From Halictus rubicundus (taxonomy: Eukaryota > Arthropoda > Insecta > Hymenoptera > Halictidae), in the NCBI RefSeq assembly GCF_050948215.1, contig NC_135150.1, positions 23,911,943-23,975,942 on the forward strand: a stretch of 64,000 nucleotides of DNA. Direction: 5' to 3'. This document shows positions 34,679 through 47,101 of the stretch, in pieces. A program made the translations under genes and the position numbers. Numbering within the stretch: position 1 is the first letter of the stretch; every line of letters starts with the position of its first letter. The notes beneath the pieces were generated by a model. That model worked only from the letters and a program-made list of their open reading frames with translations. It did no database searches and had not been told where the DNA came from.

Positions 34679-35030
34679 GGGATCTAGAAAATCCAACGGA
34701 ATCAATAGATTACTCAGGATTGTACAGCTTAATCCTTCAGTTTTGATTTCATCGAATAAATTGCTTCCGTTTTATGGAATTTCGTAGATCACAACATTGG
34801 GATCCAGAAAGTGCAACGGGATCAAAAGATTACTCAGGATTGTACGGTTTAATCCTTCAGTTTTTATTTCATTGAATAAATTGCTTACATTTTATGGAAC
34901 TTTGTAGATCACAACACTGGGATCTAGAAAATGCAACGGGATCAAAAGATTAATCAGGATTGTACGGTTTAATCTTTCAGGTTTTATTTCATTGGATAAA
35001 TTGCTCCGATTTTATAGAATTCTTTATGTG
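34679..35030. repeat. 120-bp tandem repeat, three units
   Basis: GGGATCTAGAAAATCCAACG begins at 34679 and recurs at 34799 and 34919. Each unit includes GATTACTCAGGATTGTAC and TTGATTTCATCGAATAAATTG-type blocks. The third unit is truncated. Confidence 0.88.
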
Positions 35031-38029
35031 GATGAATTTTCAACAAGTTTGCGAAGACGTAATGAAAAATTTTACCATAATGTATTTAACTGTGACGTAT
35101 ATATGAGTGTAACTAAAGTGTATTATGACACATTTAAGTGAAAGAGTTAATCAGTGAAATAAATAAGAATGTGATAAGTTTCCGACAAAAGTGATAGCGA
35201 ACTCGAGTGACGTATTAACTCGTCTGCCGCAGTTAAAATATTGATTCAGATCCAACTGAGATATAACTTAAGATAGTAATCTTATCCAATGCGTGCGAAT
35301 CAATTAAATTCAATTATTTCGTTAAAATTCATTTTCAAGTTATCTTTTATTTGACAAATACCTGAGCCTTATACCCCACGATCCAATTACCGCATAAATC
35401 CAATTTTCTTTTTCAAAATTACAACAGTTTCTTCTTACAGAAACAGATATTATATATTTTGCATAATTCTGAATTTTAACAGCTGCAGAGTGTTCGCTCG
35501 CGATTATTCCGGTCGATTGGCCCGAGATGAAAAGAAAACACTGCTATCGATGTATGCTGGCGAATTATTGCGACCTAATTTCGATTGTTCAGCCTTCAAT
35601 CCCTGCTAGCTATAATTTATCAAATTTGACACAGTCATCGTTATTATCATATTCAATATTCCATTCAACGGCTGGAATTTTTGGCTGGCGAAGGATAATC
35701 GTAAAATATCGCATAAATTACAATCCTCTAAAAAGTTTGTAACTACTCGTAGCAATAATTCTTGATACAAATTTTCCGCCCGAGAGATGGGTCGTACACC
35801 GTCTGCGGCGCAAGTATACATAAATCGACTTCGAACAGCGGAGACCTACTTGGCAAACTTTTTCAATAAAACTGTTGCCAAAGGGACATTATCCGTTCCG
35901 TGAACTGTAGTTCGCTGGGAACGTAAACGGGCCATCTTGTTCCGGTAATTATTCCCGTTAATTGGAAAATCAATGGGCCTCCAGCGCGCCGATTAAAGGC
36001 GCTAAAAGACATTGTTAAAACTGTCCTGACCGAATAATGCAAATACTAACTATGCTCGTTTAGCTATGCATGTTTAGTTGAGTCGTTCTATAATCAGAAC
36101 GGTGCATGGTGTTTTGCGTCTTCAATCATTTTTAATTCCAACCAAGGACCTGAGAGAATGTGTATTTAATTTTGTTATAAACTTGGAACAATCTGCAGAC
36201 CTTGTAAATAATTCGAACGACTTTTCTCTTTTTCCTTGCTTCAACCGATCATTAAAAAATTATCAATGTCAAATCGATGGAAGTGAACTCATTCTAACTT
36301 TCCGCATTTCAGGCAGCTCTTGGAGACTGGAAAAAAATTCTCACAGTATCTGAAGAAGACTACCTTGAAGAGTATCCCACATAAATATATCTAGCAACAG
36401 GAATAATTGCATAATGGCATAATTGAGCAAGATGCCTAAAAATTCCCTGGCCTCAAAATGGAATTCTTTAATTCGCCGTTATTCTTCTAGGAACAAATTA
36501 GAATTCTGGTCGAGTGAGTTTTGGTTCGTCCTGTGACACGATTTTCTTGAAAGTTCATTTTCCGTGCGTCGCAATCGACGCCTCCGCGACCCTAACGGCC
36601 ATAAACCGGCCTTCGGGACGATGAATAACCTCGATAAGGTCCCCGCCGGGTTTACCAGCTCATTCTCTTTTTTTTCCAACGACGTTTCACGGAAGCCCTA
36701 AAGCCGCTGAATCACCGTTCAATTTTCTAATTACACAGCCAGCATATGGCCCGCGTAGGCTTTCCAAGGGAAAAAACGCACGGCCATCGAAAAAAATCCA
36801 GCGTCGTGAAAACGCTCGATGAACGGGAAACTGTTCTCGCGAAAGACGGACCGGAAGTGCTGCACTTTAAGGGAGCGTGAACCACGCGGTTGCAATGGCG
36901 GAACTAGGCCAGGTCAACTGATAAATGTATAAACACCGCGGCGCCCTAATGAAAGAATTACCTGCTAAATGATTGAGCTACGATCCCAGACCGCCTGGAG
37001 ATCGAGAAGAGCGGAAATGGGGCAATTGATCGCCGAATTAATGGCCGGGCTGGGTCATTCGTTGTCTGTATTACGTAGCAGCTTAAATTGTTATTTAGTA
37101 CCGACGATCCAGCACCATCGATGAGTAGTTAAAAAATGAAGGAACAGTTCCGACAAACTTGTATGAATAAATTGTAGTAGTTGAAGATTGACGACCCAGT
37201 TTCCTCGACGTGCGGCTTCAGGAGAGTCTCAACAAGTTTACACAAGCAAACCGTGGAAGCTGAATCGTAAGACTGGCAACCCAGTTCCATTAGCGACTTG
37301 CTAAAAGGGGGAACAAAATGTAAATAAATAAATTACGGCAGGCAAGTAGCAAGCTTCGCTCGTGAATAGTCAGAAAAGTGAATTTTAAAAAAGCTACATA
37401 AACACATCGACGGAGCCAAGTAAGAAGATTGACGACACACATTGGACGAGTCTGCGCAAATAAACAGAGGAGGCGAAGTAGGTAAAGTTTGATTGAAAAA
37501 ATGTATCAAGGGAGGAGAAATAAAGGGAAAAGGGAGAAGAGGCGGCTTGTTGCGCGAGAAGCGGAAGCAAAGGACGGGAATTGCCCTCGGGCGAGCCAGC
37601 CAGGTTTTGTCGAAAATCTTTCTCTGCAGGTTCAAAAGAGCGCCGCGCGTCGAGAGCGGCACTCTACTTTAATTTTGCCCCCGGAGTATTCAGTCGGTCA
37701 CAAAACGCGCACTCGACATCGTTTCCCGTTTTCACGGCTCTGCTATTACACCTGAAAGACCAGCGCTAACTAACCGGATTTCAAGGGTCGACGCAGTTTC
37801 CCCGCCGACCCCCGCGTTCTCGGGTTCAATCGCTCCAAGAATTTCGTACACCGATTATTACGGCAATTAACGTTGTCAGCCTGCCTCGGGAGGTAGCAAC
37901 AGTTATGCGACCCCGACGGGCCCGTGGCGATAGCTCCGGGTTAGGCTCTTTACGATCTAAAAATTTATTGCGCGACATTTTCGAGTTTTCCTCGTCTAGA
38001 CTAGTTCACCGATCGTAGTGCGCAGTTTT
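35031..38029. other. Intergenic, about 3 kb, no gene seen
   Basis: Unique sequence; short open frames only (largest 109 codons, minus, 37333-37662, without a domain). Confidence 0.5.
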
Positions 38030-38690
38030 TTATTTATTCTATTTGTTCATTTTGTTCTTCGAGATTTTCAATTTTTGTCCTTGCATTCTAGCTTACTAAT
38101 ACTAGTGCTTAGTTTTTGGTAATAGATCCCCCATACTCTTGCCATTTATTTATTTTGTTCCTCCAGGCCAGGGTTAGGTCACGGTTTTCAATTATTTCGT
38201 GCATCTACTCAGTTGGACTTATGGACCCTCATGTACAGTTTTTGGCAATAAGTCCCTTATGCTCCAGCTATTTATTTTGTTCCTCAAGGTCAGGGTTAGG
38301 TCAGGGTTTTCAATTTTTTTTCGTCCATCTATTAAATTCGACTTATGAATCCTCATGTACAGTTTTTTACAATAAGTCCCTTATGCTCCAGCTATTTATT
38401 TATTCTGTTCTTCAAGGTTTTCAATTTTTGTTCGCCTAGGTATCCTAGCTGATTAACTCTAGCATGCTATGTATTTGGCAATAGGTCCTCTACATATTCT
38501 ATGTTTATTCTGTTCTTCAAGGTTCTCAATTTCTGCTCGTCTACCTTAGCTTATTAATCCTCATACCATTTGGCAATGAGATGTATCAGACGCATCCACA
38601 GATGCAGATGTATCCACACTCTAGATGTATCTATTCTGTTCCTCAAGGTTTTCAATTTCTGCTCATTTATTCTAGTTTATTAATCCGCAA
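38030..38690. repeat. Tandem array of about 118 bp, five to six diverged units
   Basis: Units share TTATTTTGTTCCTCAAGG, a TTTTCAATTT block, then CTAGCTTATTAATCCTCAT-like and TTTGGCAATAAGTCCC blocks. The units starting near 38147 and 38267 are the most alike (both contain CAGGGTTAGGTCA). Confidence 0.8.
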
Positions 38691-39473
38691 AATTAACGCA
38701 CAAGTATACTGAACACCGTCAACAATCAATCCTTGAAGCACATTCCCACAGAATTTAGCTCATTGTTCCAGCCATGCATAGTTACACTCATGCAATCTCT
38801 TGATCAAACACAACATGAATTTAATACAACTCGTATGTAAGTATACAAGTTCAATTTGTTCATTATGCATTGAAATGAAAGGCGGCGGCAGCTGGTAAAC
38901 GATGACAACGGCCATATAATTAATCGACAAAGTATTTCAGCTAAACACGATTGTGTATTAATGGAAATTTCAATTTTCCCATCACTTTTGCATTAATTTA
39001 TGAAATTAATTGACTGAACAGGGTATTCTAGAATCTGAATGTAAACTGTAACGCAATATTATTACGATCCCGTTAATCCTCCATTCATCATGCAGATGAT
39101 CAGTGTGATCAGTGATCGATGATTAATCGAAGCTTCTACTAAATAGATGTGGGGATTCACCTGATCAAATGATGAATGGGTATTCTGACCATTTAATCAT
39201 AAGCTGTACGTACAGAGCCTGTCTGACAAGGTATTACGTCAATGAGAATCCATCTAATTAGGTACTAAGCAAGCACGTGATCTAGCCAATGGCGAGCTAA
39301 TTGGACGTAGTATTTACACTAAACTACCATCAAACTCCCAGACAAACTAATGTCCCTAATTTTGCAATTATTGAAATTATAAAAATACGTCATAGAAAGT
39401 GGCAGAAAGAATACCCTCATCCAAGTAACTATTATGATAAAAATTGCTACTGCAATAAATAAAAAAGGTGGAA
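38691..39473. other. Intergenic, no gene seen
   Basis: AT-rich unique sequence. Confidence 0.5.
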
Positions 39474-39671
39474 TTACTTTTGCCAGGTAACAGTCACCAG
39501 ATCAGCTGCTTTCAGTGCTCGGTTTGACCCTCCGTATTCTGTGCCGGAGTCATTCGTGACCCGTCGCGGTAGCGGTGGGGTACCCTCATCCGAAATACGA
39601 CGACAGCCGGTCCCGAGCCATCGTCTTATATCGGAATAAGACTGTAGCAGTGAAATATCGGTGTGTGGCAT
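39474..39671 (-). other. GC-rich island of unknown origin
   Basis: About 200 bp is clearly GC-richer than either flank and has an uninterrupted minus-strand frame (65 codons, ending TWQK then stop). It could be a remnant of a retroelement 3' end or a SINE, but no tRNA-like boxes, poly-A tail or target duplication were found. Confidence 0.3.
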
Positions 39672-39755
39672 AGGCCTGAGTCAACTGAATCAACTAGCCT
39701 CATGGAAGTTGTTCATCTGCTAATTCATTCAGCAACAAATTGACTATTACTTCTT

Positions 39756-39815
39756 TTAAGGACCGGTCATTTTGACCACGCACGGTAGGAACAGGTATAC
39801 AAGAAGTGTACCTGT
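39756..39815 (-). repeat. Inverted copy of the 7629-7693 repeat
   Basis: TTAAGGACCGGTCATTTTGA followed by GGTAGGAACAGGTATACAAG is the complement of the earlier copy. The far end lacks the CACTAAACC terminus, so it is truncated. Confidence 0.6.
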
Positions 39816-41465
39816 ACTGTACAAAATTGCCGAACGATGAATTAGAATTTTAAATTGAGAAGAACAGTTGGAGACGTATTGTCTGAACTCGGTCTGATTC
39901 GTTCGAAAGCTACCTGTCAGCTTCAAAGGGAAACGAATTAGGTAATAACGAACCCAGTGGCGTGGACAGCCAAAGAAATATCACAGTACTCGAGAAGATG
40001 AGAATTCCGCGGGGAGGGAGAACAGCCGTGTCTAGTTTCTGGCTTATGAAACAGCAATCCTTACGACTGAACGAGCCCGACAGCAATTTATCGAATCGCT
40101 CGGTCGCCAAACGTTTCGGTTAACAAATGAAAAGGTATCGCGCTGCCTGGGAATGCTAGGTCTCCCGTGCAATTGCTTTTCAACGACTATGCCCCCGGCC
40201 CTCTTCATGAAACTATCGGTTATCGACGTCCGAGGAAAAACGGTCAAATTGGCGCAGCCAACTTCGAATTACCGACGAAAACCTGCATCGATGTCTTCGA
40301 GGTCCTACGTAAAAGTTGGTGTAACGCGTCGAGCAATCTAGCATGACTCAATGGGAGAATCATTAGCTATTAAAGCTGCATTCTCGATAATTGGACTTAT
40401 GGACGAGTGAGAGATGCAATCTCGGCGCAGATAAGAGCCTCTATTTTTAAACGTGACTGGTTTTGCTTTGTTCAATTGAACCGCTCAGGATCACTGTGGT
40501 TTCTGTGGACTTCAATTATTTTCTCAATTTTTAATTCATCTCGTACGAGGTCACCACTCATGGAATTAATCGCTCTCGTGCGAACTCTTTTCAAAACATT
40601 TTCATTTCAACTCGCACGAGGCAACCATTCACGGGAAACGATAATTAATGCTTCCCTGACGACTTCCTAGAATTTGACATTAATTGACTCAGAGGGTCAC
40701 CGAGATTTCAGTGGACATTAACTGCTTCCTCAATTTTATTTTTAATTTGACGAGGCAACCGTTCACGGAAAGCAATAATTAATTCCTCTCGGCTTGCTGA
40801 AACGCCGCGTCAGCAGACCGGAGGCAACAAAAAAGTACTTGCTAAACGATTCGGGATCGCTAAAGATCAAGGTCCCGGGTCTGACCTGGATCCACGGAAA
40901 CGTTCGTCCCGAGAGATTCATTTACTTTTCATACATCAACGGCCACAATTTGCTTGACTGAAATAGCAGTCGATAGTCAGAATTGAGTCAAGGTTCGGCA
41001 CCGTTTGAATGGGAGACGACTGTTCATCTCCTCGGGCTCGAATAAGCGGGGACCGTCGCGTCGTTCGGTATGCGCGAGGGGAATCATAATTTATACCCGT
41101 CGGCAATCGATGCGGAATCGGTGCGTCAAAAGCTGAAATGACAACGGGGAGATCAGGCTTCCGAAGATCGGACAGAGAATCCTCGTTTGTCAAGATACAC
41201 GCGTGATCACCTCCGATGAATCACTATGGGAAGGATGACACGGATACCCGTGGACTATCGATACCTCGATCCGTGGATTGCGCGCCCCGAGGGAATAAGT
41301 TTCGAAGCGAACGCTGCTGAATACCACGGCTTGCTATGCCAATTTGTACTGTGGATACCGATGCAGCTGGAGAGACGGATTGTGTCACACGGGTGCGTCG
41401 TGATGCACTTTGCAGAGCGAGCAATGCATACAAGTTTCTAGAAAATTCTTCGTTGAGCTAGCTTC
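39816..41465. other. Intergenic, no supported gene
   Basis: Unique sequence with short open frames on both strands. Confidence 0.5.
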
Positions 41466-42320
41466 CCAGTGTACCATTCCGTTTTTTGGTATTTTTGGGA
41501 CACTTTTTGGTAACACTATCTTTTTAAAAAATCATGGTCGGTGAAAATTTGAATACAATTTTTTGGTATCTTTGGGACCTCATTTGGTAAAATATTTTTT
41601 TACAAAATTTAAATACAATTTTTTGGTATTTTTGGGACACTTTTTGGTGAAATATATCTTTAAAGAATCCTGGACGGTGAAAATTTGAATACAATGTTTT
41701 GGTATCTGTGGGACCTCATTTGGTAAAATATTTTTTTACAAAATCCTGGTCGGTGAAAATTTAAATACAATTTTTTAGTATCTTCGGGACAATTTTTGGT
41801 GAAATATATTTAAAAAAAATCCTGCTCGGTGAAAATTTGAATACAATTTTTTGGTATCTCTGGGACCTCATTCGGTAAAATAATTTTTCACAAAATCTGC
41901 GGTCGGTGAAAATTTAAATACAATTTTTTGGTATTTTAGGGACACATTTTGGTGAAATATATTTTTAAAGAATCCTGGACGGTGAAAATTTGAATACAAT
42001 GTTTTGGTATCTGTGGGACCTCATTTGGTAAAATATTTTTTTACAAAATCTCCGGTCGGTGAAAATTTAAATACAATTCTTTAGTATTTTTGGGACACTT
42101 TTTGGTGAAATATATTTTTTAAAAATCCTGGTCGGTGAAAATTTGAATACAATTTTTTGGTATCTCTGGGACCTTATTTGGTAAAATATTTTTTTACAGA
42201 ATCATGGACAAAATATTTTTTTACACAATCTTCGGTCGGTGAAAATTTAAATACAATTTTTTGGAATTTTTGGGACGTTATTTGGTAAAAAATTGTTTAG
42301 GAAAGTATTCGTTGGCAGAA
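41466..42320. repeat. Two-type alternating tandem array (about 155-bp dimer of about 78-bp monomers)
   Basis: About ten monomers share GGTCGGTGAAAATTT, AATACAATTTTTTGGTAT and GGGAC. One type continues CTCATTTGGTAAAATATTTT, the other ACTTTTTGGTGAAATATATT. The two types mostly alternate, giving a dimeric higher-order unit. Monomer starts are seen near 41540, 41664, 41749, 41825, 41904, 41979, 42055, 42130 and 42232. Confidence 0.88.
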
Positions 42321-44694
42321 CCTTAAATTCAATGGACGCTTTTTTAATCCGTTTAGCAGCTCCTTCGTTAAACTATTTTTTAGAAAATTCTTTGTCAGTA
42401 AATCGTATTTTTTAGTATTGTTAGGGCCTCCGTCGTTGAAATATTTTCTACAAAAATTGTCGTCGGTGCAACTTTATGTTCAGTGAACAATTTTCTAGTA
42501 TTTTTGAGAGTCACTAACGTACAACCCTAATGACTATTTACTTTCTAAATAGTGTGCACTATACGAGAGTAGCATCACGCTGAAGAGCAATTCCCGGTGG
42601 CAAACTCGTTCGCCAATTCGCTCGCCACCATCAATCACTAATATGATGGTCTTTCATGAATCATTCCGAACAAATTCCGGGATCTTGTCGTCGGAGACGC
42701 TTACATGGCTCGGCTGGTTTTAACAGTCAATCAGAATGACGAATGCGATCCACGCGGTCGTGACGTACGACGCCATTATGCAATGATGCAAAGAGTAGGA
42801 ACTCGAGCGCCGGAGATCGTTACTTTTACTTCGTCTAGACTCGACTCGAGAGCCTAATTAGCTGATGCAGATTAATCGCGTCTTCGATAGTATATCACAA
42901 CTATTCTGAACGTGATAAGTCCTAAACCGGCTGAGTTACAGCACCGTTAAATTTGTATTCGACGTCATATGGATTCCGTTTAATCTTTACGCGTCACGAT
43001 TATTCGAAACGCATTTTACTTCCTCGTACTGTAATCAGTAGACTGATTAAATGACCGGTTACGCATTTTTTACTTCCAAATTATTGAAATTACAAAGTTA
43101 GAAATTATGAGATAAATTTCTTCACTCTATGTTATAAAAATTATAAGAAATCTAAAGAAATTTTTATAAAACAAAGTATACCAGTCATATCTTGTGCTCG
43201 GGTATGATTAGTATTAATTTTAAGGTACTGGTGCTGGATAGACATTTATTTCTCTTCTGCATAATTTTAGTGAGTTGAGAATGATACATTTTTAAATTCT
43301 TTAAATATTTTCACTATTTTGCATCCGATCTATCGATTTTTGCCACGAGTGCATGAAACGCACGGTCTAATGATCGGACTGACCTCTCGATGCAAAAGCT
43401 CTTGTATGCTGTGCATACAATTAATTATCGATCAGGAATGACTAATGATCCACGAGGACGTCCGCTAACGAACACACAATTCCGAGTGTCCCCATTGTTT
43501 GGCCTGGCCGATGCGACACGTGCTTCAATTATAAATAGGATTACCGAAACAATATTCAGAATCAGCATAAATAAATTTTATGCGCAGTATTGTTATAATC
43601 GAGAAAGACATAACGCTTGCGAATTACATTTGCAGTTAAAATAGCCGATTGCCCTAGATCCGGTTGGGTATCGGAAGAAGTTTTTATTCCTTCGAGAAAG
43701 ATAAAGTTCCTTCGAAGTCGGTGGATCTTAAAAATTAATCCCATCGTTCTCGGTTCGCTTGATCTACTCTGAATCCCGTATTAACACAGATCCCTGAAAA
43801 GTCTTAAGGATTCTGTACAATTCTAGAAGTGTTCTGCTGCCATCACTATTTCTTGTCAACGTGATATCAACACTAGATCTACTGCTAAAAGCGACCCTGT
43901 TAGTTTATAAAAATTATAAGAATGTATTTATTCAGATCTCTCCAGATTCCTATCACTAGATCACTAAAACAATAAAAATAGAAGAATTTAAAAATACTGT
44001 TACATTATTTTCAGTCTCTTAAACATATCCAGAAAGAAAATTCTATTTCAGTTCGTTACAATTTAGGTAGAAAATGTTTACTTGGCATAAATACCCGGCT
44101 GTCTACCTATCACAATATGGGTCCGAAGCAATTTCTAAATAATTCCTCGTATGGAAATGCATTTTCACAATTTCAGTAAAAGTAAATACAAAAATGTAGT
44201 ACCCGTAATTTGAACGGATCTCATAGTTCTAGCGTTAAGTAGGAGAACGTAACTACCGTCTGAGAAAAAAATGGCGTCATACATCGTAAAACGTACGAGT
44301 CGTCAAGGGCCCAAGAAGACGCACGTCGAGGGAACGTTTTTCTATTACAGCTGCTATGAGAAATGGTCTCATAATGTTTTTTCCGCGACGTGAAACGGGA
44401 TCTATTATTTTAGAGGACGCCGTTACACGGACCAATTTTCGTATCAGCTTCGAATCTCCGGCTCCCTGATGGCCGATTATCGAATATCCCACGTAATCCG
44501 CCTCGCCCGAGACACCCTAATTTGTACGACGACCCGGAGAACCAAGATGGACGTCCCTTGGACGTTATGACTATGGGCTTCGGACCTATGAAGACGTATT
44601 TGTCAGCATACTTTATCGTAAGATGACGGTGTCGTATTTACAGTGCTTGGGGCTCGGTGAACGTGAAACTAAAATTTATTATTTGCTATTTTAA
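42321..44694. other. Intergenic, no gene seen
   Basis: The first 180 bp are decayed continuation of the preceding array (CGTCGGTGCAACTTTA and similar). The rest is unique. Confidence 0.5.
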
Positions 44695-44830
44695 TGCGTT
44701 CAAAGAATAGCTCAATGAATGTCACTCAATTACTATTTCTCAATGAATAGATCAATAGATGCTATTCAATTAGTATTTGTCAATGAATACTATTCAGTTA
44801 GTATTTTTCAATGAATGCTATCCGCTTAGT
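44695..44830. repeat. Short tandem repeat of about 40 bp, three to four units
   Basis: CAATGAATAGATCAATAGAT and ATTCAATTAGTATTTGT recur with changes (CAATGAATACTATTCAGTTA, CAATGAATGCTATCCGCTTA). Confidence 0.7.
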
Positions 44831-46881
44831 CCAAACATAAAAATCCAAAACGCAGCAAGAAAATGGTCCAATTCGGTGCAACCTCTTAGCAAAGATGATT
44901 AACACCTCCCAATCTGTCCTCTGAGATAAATGTTGATTAACTTGGTAGCAGCAGCTGGCTCGTTGATAGACAAATCTCGTATCATGAATTCAGTTTGATG
45001 TGAACGGTGTAAAGACCGCTGTCGACCAGTCGCAAAACCAGGAATCAATTTCTATTAGCAAGTCAAGAGATCTCTGACTGTGATATTACTGTCGGCGGTT
45101 CGTGTGATTTGGTAGCGGGCCAAAGGCGGGCACACGAGCCGATTCCGTGCTGGACGCCCGTCTAAAGTTTCCCTCGGACTATCGTCAACTATCGTCGACT
45201 ATCCTTCGTGTTCAGCTCGACCCTTGCTAGTTTCCCGACGACAAGTTTCGTCGTTTAAGCCGGCCGAGGGAATTCTCGCACGGCTTTGAAAGAAGGCGAC
45301 CGAATTTAATAACGCAACTTCGGCGTCGTTTAACTCCGGCCTCGTTCTCTGCAAATTGAAAATCGCAAATGCGATATGCGGCCGCCCTGCAATCGCTTGC
45401 TTGGTAGTCGAATAAACCTCCCTATGAACCCCGTTGCTCGTACAATATTCAGTCACAATTTTGCATGTCGTTTGCTCCTCCAAAAATATTCCATGAATCC
45501 GTCGAACGAGCGGATTCAATCCTGAATTATTTCGCTGCGCCGAATCGAGAGGAGAAGCTCCTATTTCCGAAAACGACTCGTTTTGATTGCAGCTGAATAG
45601 CGTACGCCCTTGCTCAAACATTTCTGAAATTATATAACATAGTGTAAGATGAGAACTTTCAAGTAATCATTTTTATTCATAACATCCAGTGAAACACATG
45701 AAATTCGCGTGGCAGTCAACGTGTTGATCTTTTCCGTATTTCCAGAGAAATCATCGAGGAATAATTTGTAATTTCGAGAAAAAAAAATCGTAGGATGATC
45801 TACCCGGGCTTATTTTAACGCTTGAAGCATCTATTTTCACACGCTTTAATTGCATTTTTTTTGGAAGCTCCTTTATACTAGAAAAGGGAGTGGACAATGA
45901 AAGTTGCGTTTTGCATCCGACAGGTGCAATATATATTAGTAGAAAATAATTTACAGACTTGAGAACATTTTGCAAGATCGTAGAAAGAAGCTTCCCGTTT
46001 GCAACAAAGCCTGAAAAATAGATGCACGATTTTTCGTCGGTGTTTTATTGCCTTGGAAGGACTGCTAACCCCGTGCTTTACGACTTCTTCTAAAACTGCA
46101 CTGACAAAAGAGCTTATCTACCTTCATGCTTCATGATTTCATGGAAGAATACTAAATCGAATGCACTCCACCATCGAATATCCAGATACCATTCTGCCGG
46201 TGTGCCCCAAAAATATTCCATGAATTTGTCGAACACGCGGATTCGAGCCGGAATATTTTCGCCGGATGGAATTGAAAAGGAGAATCCTTCACGAGTCGCT
46301 ATTTCCAAAAAGCGATCGCTCGTTTTGGCTTTACTCTACGATCTCGGGCAAAACGAGCCCGTCCAATTAGGCTCGATCATTTCGGCCGTAGAACTTTCGA
46401 ACGCTATGACGTATTAAGACGACTCGCTTCCGTATTGCCAGAGGAATGATCGAAGAAGAAGTATTGGCCATTTCGATGTTTGATTTCGCCGCTGTTCGTC
46501 AATAAACCACGGTCTATAGTTTCGCGACGGAGATGGCCGCGCCGGACGACTTTCGGAGGAAGTTCATTTTCCGTTTTGATGGCGATAGGAACGAGTAATC
46601 GAGTCACGATCCACGGTTAGCTCTAACAAACTATTTAACGAAATTTCTCAAACCCCGTGGAAACACCACATTGGCGGTTCGGGGTAGTATGCAATGAGTT
46701 TATTGGAACTAACCAGGTATTAATTCCTGCGTTGGAAATTGCTCTCTATGAGTTTACCCAGCTTTGGAAATTTGCAGCCATTCGACAGTAAAAAGCAAAA
46801 GGATTCACCCTAACTGTTAGCTCAGTGCACATTCTACTATATGCAATCATAATATTAATATCAATTTATATAATCAAAATA
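44831..46881. other. Intergenic, with a diverged duplicated segment
   Basis: The stretch near 45480-45590 (AAAAATATTCCATGAATCCG, GCGGATTCAATCC, CTATTTCCGAAAACGACTCG) resembles 46208-46330 (AAAAATATTCCATGAATTTG, GCGGATTCGAGCC, CTATTTCCAAAAAGCGATCG). The 140-codon minus frame at 45199-45621 overlaps one copy but is not preserved in the other, so it is not called as a gene. Confidence 0.5.
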
Positions 46882-47101
46882 TCAACCTTTAGCAGTAAGG
46901 CGCCACTAAAAATTGCTGTGTCATCATGCAAAATATTTTTTGTTTGTAGTTAGTAAATTACTAAACACTTCGGTATTGTACGAGTAAATCGCACAATTTT
47001 CGTATGTATAACACGAAAGAATATATATAGAAGGGAAATACTCTAAGTCGGAAGAAATGTTTCATTTTGGAGTTAAAATAGCTTCGAGTGAAAAAGGTTA
47101 A
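46882..47101 (-). mobile_element. piggyBac-like MITE (CACTCGAA family), copy E
   Basis: The left end is shortened (CAACCTTTAGCA then GTAAGGCGCC). The right end GCTTCGAGTGAAAAAGGTTAA is preserved, with TTAA at 47098-47101. Internal GGCGCCACTAAAAATTGCT and GAAGAAATGTTTCATTTTGG match copies B to D. Confidence 0.85.

Noticed and set aside
45199..45621. 140-codon minus frame
   Set aside because: Overlaps a duplicated segment whose second copy does not keep the frame; no recognisable motif.
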